DNA from: Kluyvera sp036759925
GTDB lineage: Bacteria; Pseudomonadota; Gammaproteobacteria; Enterobacterales; Enterobacteriaceae
DNA: 64,000 nt
Reading direction: 5' to 3'
Assembly (NCBI RefSeq): GCF_036759925.1
Contig: NZ_JAPKIB010000008.1
Span: 121,602 to 185,601, forward strand
Below the pieces are notes generated by a model. That model did not search any database. It saw only the letters and a program-made list of their open reading frames with translations, and was not told the origin of the DNA. The translations under genes and the position numbers were made by a program. The first letter of the stretch is position 1. The number at the start of each line of letters is the position of its first letter. Positions 60,601 to 64,000 of this stretch are shown here, one piece after another.

Positions 60601-61155
60601 ATGAACGAGTTTTCAATCATCTGCCGCGTGCTTGGCTCGCTGTACTATCGTCAACCGCAGGACCCACTGTTGGTACCGCTGTTTACCGTGATTCGTGACG
60701 GCAAACTGGCGGCGGACTGGCCTCTGGCGCAGGATGAACTGCTGGCTCGTCTGCAGAAAAGCTGTGACATCCAGCAGATTGCCGCTGACTATAACGCGCT
60801 GTTTGTGGGTGATGACTGTAGCGTACCGCCGTGCCGTAGTGCGTGGGTGCAAGGGGCGACGGAAGCGGAAGTTCGCGCTTTTCTGACCGAGTGGCGGATG
60901 CCATTAGGTGACAGCCCGGCTGACCAGATCGGTACCTTGCTGCTGGCAGCCTCCTGGCTGGAAGATAAAGCGGAAGACGACGATACTGAGGCGCTGGAAA
61001 CGTTGTTCGGTGAGTTTATCCTGCCGTGGTTTGAAACCTTCCTGGGAAAAGTGGAAGCCCACGCGACTACCGCGTTCTGGCGCACAATGGCCTTGCTGAC
61101 GCGTGAAGCCATCACCGCGATGTGGGACGAACTGCAGGAAAGCGAAGAAGAGTGA
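60601..61155 (+). CDS. ycdY: YcdY, TorD-family chaperone of YcdX
   Basis: All-helical protein of 184 residues of the TorD/DmsD redox-enzyme maturation family. Matching features are CRVLGSLYYRQPQDP at the start and LGDSPADQIGTLLLAASWLE, with EFILPWFETFLGKVE later. In E. coli it raises YcdX activity, probably by helping zinc loading. It lies directly after ycdX. Confidence 0.94.
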   Translation: MNEFSIICRVLGSLYYRQPQDPLLVPLFTVIRDGKLAADWPLAQDELLARLQKSCDIQQIAADYNALFVGDDCSVPPCRSAWVQGATEAEVRAFLTEWRMPLGDSPADQIGTLLLAASWLEDKAEDDDTEALETLFGEFILPWFETFLGKVEAHATTAFWRTMALLTREAITAMWDELQESEEE

Positions 61156-61251
61156 TCTGAATCACACATTCTATGCAAATGAAATAAAGATTATGAGCAT
61201 TGTGTGCTCATGATCTCATCAAAAAGCCAGGCATCTGCTAAGATGCTCGTC

Positions 61252-61734
61252 ATGAACGTTATCTTCGCTATTGCAATCACAACAGGCATTCTCTCCGGTC
61301 TTTGGGGATGGGTTGCCGTGTCTCTGGGTTTACTGAGCTGGGCCGGATTCTTAGGCTGTACGGCTTATTTTGCCTGCCCGCATGATGGGCTGAAAGCGTT
61401 GGCTATTTCTGCCTGTACGACAATGAGCGGTGTCATCTGGGCACTGGTTATTATCTATGGCAGCGCGCTGGCTCCCCATCTGGAAATTCTGGGTTATGTG
61501 GTAACCGGCATTGTCGCGTTCCTGATGTGTATCCAGGCGAAGCAGCTGCTGCTCTCGTTCGTTCCTGGTACCTTTATCGGCGCTTGCGCGACATTTGCGG
61601 GGCAGGGGAACTGGCGGCTGGTGGTTTCATCGCTGGCGGTGGGGCTGATCTTCGGCTATGCGATGAAAAACAGTGGATTGTGGCTGGCAAATCGTAAAGC
61701 TAAAGCGGAACCATCGAAAGAATCGGCGTTGTAG
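61252..61734 (+). CDS. ycdZ: YcdZ, DUF1097 inner-membrane protein
   Basis: Protein of 160 residues with about five membrane helices, close to E. coli YcdZ (GILSGLWGWVAVSLGLLSWA, LSFVPGTFIGACATFAGQGN). I chose ATG 61252 because the family begins MN..; the frame is open 16 codons upstream. It is unstudied. In E. coli csgG-csgF-csgE-csgD follow it in opposite orientation; here csgD follows directly after a terminator. Confidence 0.92.
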   Translation: MNVIFAIAITTGILSGLWGWVAVSLGLLSWAGFLGCTAYFACPHDGLKALAISACTTMSGVIWALVIIYGSALAPHLEILGYVVTGIVAFLMCIQAKQLLLSFVPGTFIGACATFAGQGNWRLVVSSLAVGLIFGYAMKNSGLWLANRKAKAEPSKESAL

Positions 61735-61752
61735 TACACCCGCGGCATGATG

Positions 61753-61793
61753 AAAAGCGGCAGCAGGGAGTGGACCCTGCTGCCGCTTTTTTA
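61753..61793. terminator. Bidirectional terminator between ycdZ and csgD
   Basis: AAAAGCGGCAGCAGGG pairs with CCCTGCTGCCGCTTTT across a six-base loop, with T's on both strands. It lies between the two converging stop codons. Confidence 0.88.
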
Positions 61794-61809
61794 TTGCTGT
61801 GGTAGTGTA

Positions 61810-62457
61810 TTAGTTTTTAAAATTGTCGTTCGCCCAGGAAACTGCTTGGGTGCGATTCTTGACTGAGATCTTTTTAAATAGATGATATAGGTGTGTTTTC
61901 ACCGTACTTTCGCTAATAAAGAGTGATTGGGCAATCTCAACGTTGGAAGCTCCAATGCGCAGTTTATTCAGGATCTCTTTCTCCCGAAACGTCAGGATCG
62001 TACTTTCCTGATTATCGTAACGGTAATTACCGGAATGCATAATCAGGTAGCTCGCCAGCTTGCGCGAAAAGTAGCACTCCCCCTCCATTACCTTCTGTAA
62101 CCCTTTGACCAGAAAATGTTCTTCATCATGTGCATAGAATATTCCGTTAATATGCGGCCAGCTTTCAATCTCCTGATAAGTGTAATCTTCCGGGGTATTG
62201 AAAAGTAAGAGCTTTATGCCGTTATTCATTTTGCAGAGTTCTTCCTGCCAGGCCTTGACCAATTTTTTATCGATTTCGATCATATCAAATAGCACGATAC
62301 CATCCGATAAATTATCAAGGTTAACCATGTGAATATTAATAACTTTACTGTTCATCTTTAACGTCTTCTTCAGGCTCTGAGAAAGGGCACAGGACTGAAG
62401 CGACGGCCTGGTGATGAGTGAAAGAGTCTGGTTTGTCAGAGTGAGCTCTTTTTGCAT
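61810..62457 (-). CDS. csgD: CsgD, biofilm master regulator (LuxR/FixJ type)
   Basis: Protein of 215 residues. The N-terminal receiver-like domain is diverged from E. coli CsgD but keeps an Asp at position 58 (VLFDMIEIDKK), where E. coli has Asp59. The C-terminal helix-turn-helix is nearly identical (LTFREKEILNKLRIGASNVE, SLFISESTVKTHLYHLF, KNRTQAVSWAND). In E. coli it activates csgBA (curli) and cellulose via dgcC. Here csgE, csgF and csgG do not follow it, and a repeat protein gene lies divergently. AGGGG precedes ATG 62457. An intact reading frame suggests it is functional. Confidence 0.95.
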   Translation of the reverse strand: MQKELTLTNQTLSLITRPSLQSCALSQSLKKTLKMNSKVINIHMVNLDNLSDGIVLFDMIEIDKKLVKAWQEELCKMNNGIKLLLFNTPEDYTYQEIESWPHINGIFYAHDEEHFLVKGLQKVMEGECYFSRKLASYLIMHSGNYRYDNQESTILTFREKEILNKLRIGASNVEIAQSLFISESTVKTHLYHLFKKISVKNRTQAVSWANDNFKN

Positions 62458-63423
62458 GATGAGACCCCTAATATTTTTACAGCAGGAAAATTATAAGGTA
62501 TCTGTTTAAGCGTTGCTGAAATGCGGCTGCTGTTTTGATAAATGTTAATAATTAAAATTCGTTCCTGCTTAATTTAAAATTTAGACGCTACCAATTCTAA
62601 AGCAAGAAATAATAGAGAAACAAAATGTAAAAATAAATTTCCAAATGTAAATAAAAACTATTCCTTAAGATTTTAACCTTGTATCTTAATGATCATACAT
62701 AATGTCTGTTTTGTAAGTTAGTTGACTGTAATATAAGGTATTTTTGTTTTGTCGTAATTGTCTATCAGCTTGCTCTTATCCATTATGTATGATGAATTTA
62801 TGTGACGTTAATCATTTTCAGCACTTTTGTTGTTGCCGCATTTTTTTAACGCTTTGTTTTTTAGTTATGTTACCTGAATACAGGTAGTAGTGAGCTATTA
62901 ATACTAAAGTTTGATATTCCTGAAATTAAATCAGACTTTATTATGAGATCCTCATACCTGGCAAATATGCATACTCATCCATATAGCATCGAGACCAGGT
63001 TTATATCGGTGTAAACACTTTACATATATCCATGGCGATACCATTGACATAGTGAGGCGGTATATCTTCATGATATTTTATCGAGCGATTCATCCCTAAT
63101 GAATGGAGTATAAAGAACCTGAGGGTATTGCGATAAATACTCACGGTTCTCACTCTGCTATTTATTAATGAAAACGATCTTTTAGATTGTTTGTGGATGC
63201 CTTTCGTCTTATTCGCCTATGTGTCATTTTCTTTCTATTATTCCTTTAACTTATTGATCACAATGATTATTGTGATTCTTGAAAGCCGACTGCCATTGCC
63301 AGGAATATTTGTAATTTATAAACGGATGTCGTGATTTTTACCGACCTGAATTTATTGATTTGCGAGCGTTCGGTTATTACGGCAATAGCACACAGCAACT
63401 AATAATGCGTGAAAGGGCTTATC
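62458..63423. promoter_or_regulatory. Long AT-rich intergenic region upstream of csgD
   Basis: About 966 bp without a credible gene, between csgD and the divergent repeat protein. E. coli has a similarly long, heavily regulated csgD-csgB gap. The sequence is strongly AT-rich, as for H-NS and IHF targets. TTATGTTACCTG near 62865 recalls an OmpR-type half-site, but this is weak. A perfect inverted repeat lies at 63257. Confidence 0.55.
63257..63276. promoter_or_regulatory. Perfect inverted repeat upstream of the repeat-protein gene
   Basis: ATCACAAT and ATTGTGAT are perfect complements around GATT, 148 bases before the ATG of the Gly/Asn/His-rich protein. It resembles an operator for a dimeric regulator; its half-sites recall CRP (TGTGA) but in reversed orientation. 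Confidence 0.5.
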
Positions 63424-64000
63424 ATGAAAATGAAGCAAATCGCCATAATAGTGGCGCTTACCGTTTTATACCCAGCAACGACAATATATGCCGTTGCTGC
63501 GAATGGTAACGGCGGTGGCAATAGCGGCCAGCACGGTAACGGCAATGGTAACAAGGGGAATGGTAATGGCAATGGAGGCGGCGGCCACGGAAGCGGAAAT
63601 AATGGTAACGGGAATGCGAATGGTAACGGTGGCGGTGGCAATAATGGAGGCGGCCACGGCCACGGCAACAATGGCAATGGGAACGGAAACGGTGGCGGTG
63701 GTCATGGTAGCGGTAATAACGGCAACGGAAATGGTAATGGCAATGGAGGCGGTCACGGCGGTGGCATGGGCGGCGGTCATGATGGCGGTCACGGTGGTGG
63801 CATAGGCGGCGGTCATGATGGCGGTCACGGCGGTGGAATGAGCGGCGGTCATGATGGCGGTCACGGCGGCGGCATGGGCGGCGGTCATGATGGCGGTCAC
63901 GGCGGTGGCATGGGCGGCGGTCATGATGGCGGTCACGGCGGTGGTATGGGCGGCGGTCATGATGGCGGTCACGGTGGTGGCATAGGCGGCGGTCATGATG
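63424..64000 (+). CDS. Secreted Gly/Asn/His-rich repeat protein divergent from csgD (3' end outside window)
   Basis: Found by direct reading; the frame is open from ATG 63424 to the window end (192 codons). AAGGG lies seven bases before the start. Residues 1-25 are a signal peptide (MKMKQIAIIVALTVLYPATT, cleavage near AVA). Residues ~26-110 are almost only Gly and Asn with some His and Ser (NGNGNGNGGGGHGSGNN type). From residue 111 on there are perfect 12-residue repeats HGGG(M/I)(G/S)GGHDGG, more than six copies. No Cys appears. Gly/Asn-rich secreted sequence is typical of amyloid or matrix proteins, and paired His/Asp repeats suggest metal binding. It takes the place of csgBA beside csgD. 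I know no named family for it. Confidence 0.8.
   Translation, partial: MKMKQIAIIVALTVLYPATTIYAVAANGNGGGNSGQHGNGNGNKGNGNGNGGGGHGSGNNGNGNANGNGGGGNNGGGHGHGNNGNGNGNGGGGHGSGNNGNGNGNGNGGGHGGGMGGGHDGGHGGGIGGGHDGGHGGGMSGGHDGGHGGGMGGGHDGGHGGGMGGGHDGGHGGGMGGGHDGGHGGGIGGGHD
63754..64000 (+). repeat. 36-bp tandem repeat array encoding 12-residue units
   Basis: Units start at 63754, 63790, 63826, 63862, 63898, 63934 and 63970; the last is cut by the window edge. They are in frame and nearly identical. Differences are mostly silent third bases, plus Met/Ile and Gly/Ser swaps. This is a coding minisatellite likely to vary in copy number. Confidence 0.92.

Noticed and set aside
63466..63996. Minus-strand 176-codon frame of Ala/Thr/Met repeats
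   Set aside because: It is the reverse of the tandem repeat. The plus-strand frame has a ribosome site, signal peptide and synonymous variation, so only that one is real.
63754..64000. Possible CRISPR array
   Set aside because: The repeats are contiguous, with no unique spacers, and stay in frame; this is a coding tandem repeat.

Overview
The window looks like chromosome of a Klebsiella/Raoultella-type enterobacterium, with the K. oxytoca complex as my best guess. The reasons are a chromosomal fosA of Klebsiella type, a type II choline (GRM2) microcompartment operon with an 1128-residue CutC, and a backbone that follows E. coli gene order at minutes 22-24: yccJ, wrbA, ymdF, rutR, putA, putP, efeUOB, phoH, then serX-type tRNA, ghrA, ycdX, ycdY, ycdZ, csgD. 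Species assignment is inference.

Layout. (1) 1-7530, minus strand: the choline operon cmcA-cmcB-cmcC-cutF-cmcD-cutO-cutC-cutD, with cutD cut by the window edge. Choline is cleaved to trimethylamine and acetaldehyde inside a protein shell. (2) 7995-15167: fosA, a ToxR-like regulator with a FidL-like partner, a TetR regulator with a clear operator, an orphan HigA-type antitoxin (YbaQ), two small secreted proteins and a polar amino acid ABC transporter. (3) 15262-30243: housekeeping backbone, including the divergent putA/putP pair with five GTTGCA sites, the Fur-box-led efeUOB ferrous iron system and Pho-box-led phoH. (4) 30591-48639: a second glycyl-radical microcompartment locus, of the Grp (B12-independent 1,2-propanediol) type. 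A PocR-domain histidine kinase, an AraC-type response regulator, a MetK paralogue and a long-tailed BMC protein lie on the plus strand. They face a long minus-strand operon: alcohol dehydrogenase, PduL, EutJ, flavoprotein, vertex protein, GlcG-like protein, acetate/propionate kinase, BMC-H, BMC-T, aldehyde dehydrogenase, GrpU, PfpI-like protein, glycyl radical dehydratase, activase and GlpF-like channel. (5) 49051-52751: an SfnB-like flavin oxidoreductase with a methionine-type ABC transporter. (6) 52863-58587: two identical tRNA-Ser(GGA) genes in a 147-bp direct repeat, bracketing isochorismatase-like, pirin, LysR, arylamine N-acetyltransferase and glycosyltransferase-like genes. (7) 58839-64000: ghrA, ycdXYZ, csgD and, divergent from csgD, a secreted Gly/Asn/His-rich repeat protein that runs off the window.

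How the parts work together. Both microcompartments pair a glycyl radical enzyme with its own SAM-dependent activase, aldehyde dehydrogenase, alcohol dehydrogenase and shell proteins. The second also carries PduL and a kinase, so it can make ATP, and a SAM synthetase that could feed the activase.

The least expected part is the right end. csgD is present, but csgE, csgF and csgG, which follow it in E. coli, are absent: csgD directly abuts ycdZ. The position where csgBA (curli) would be expected is taken by the repeat protein, which may be a matrix or amyloid-like surface component controlled by CsgD. Six REP-like palindromic elements sit between genes, mostly at operon ends.
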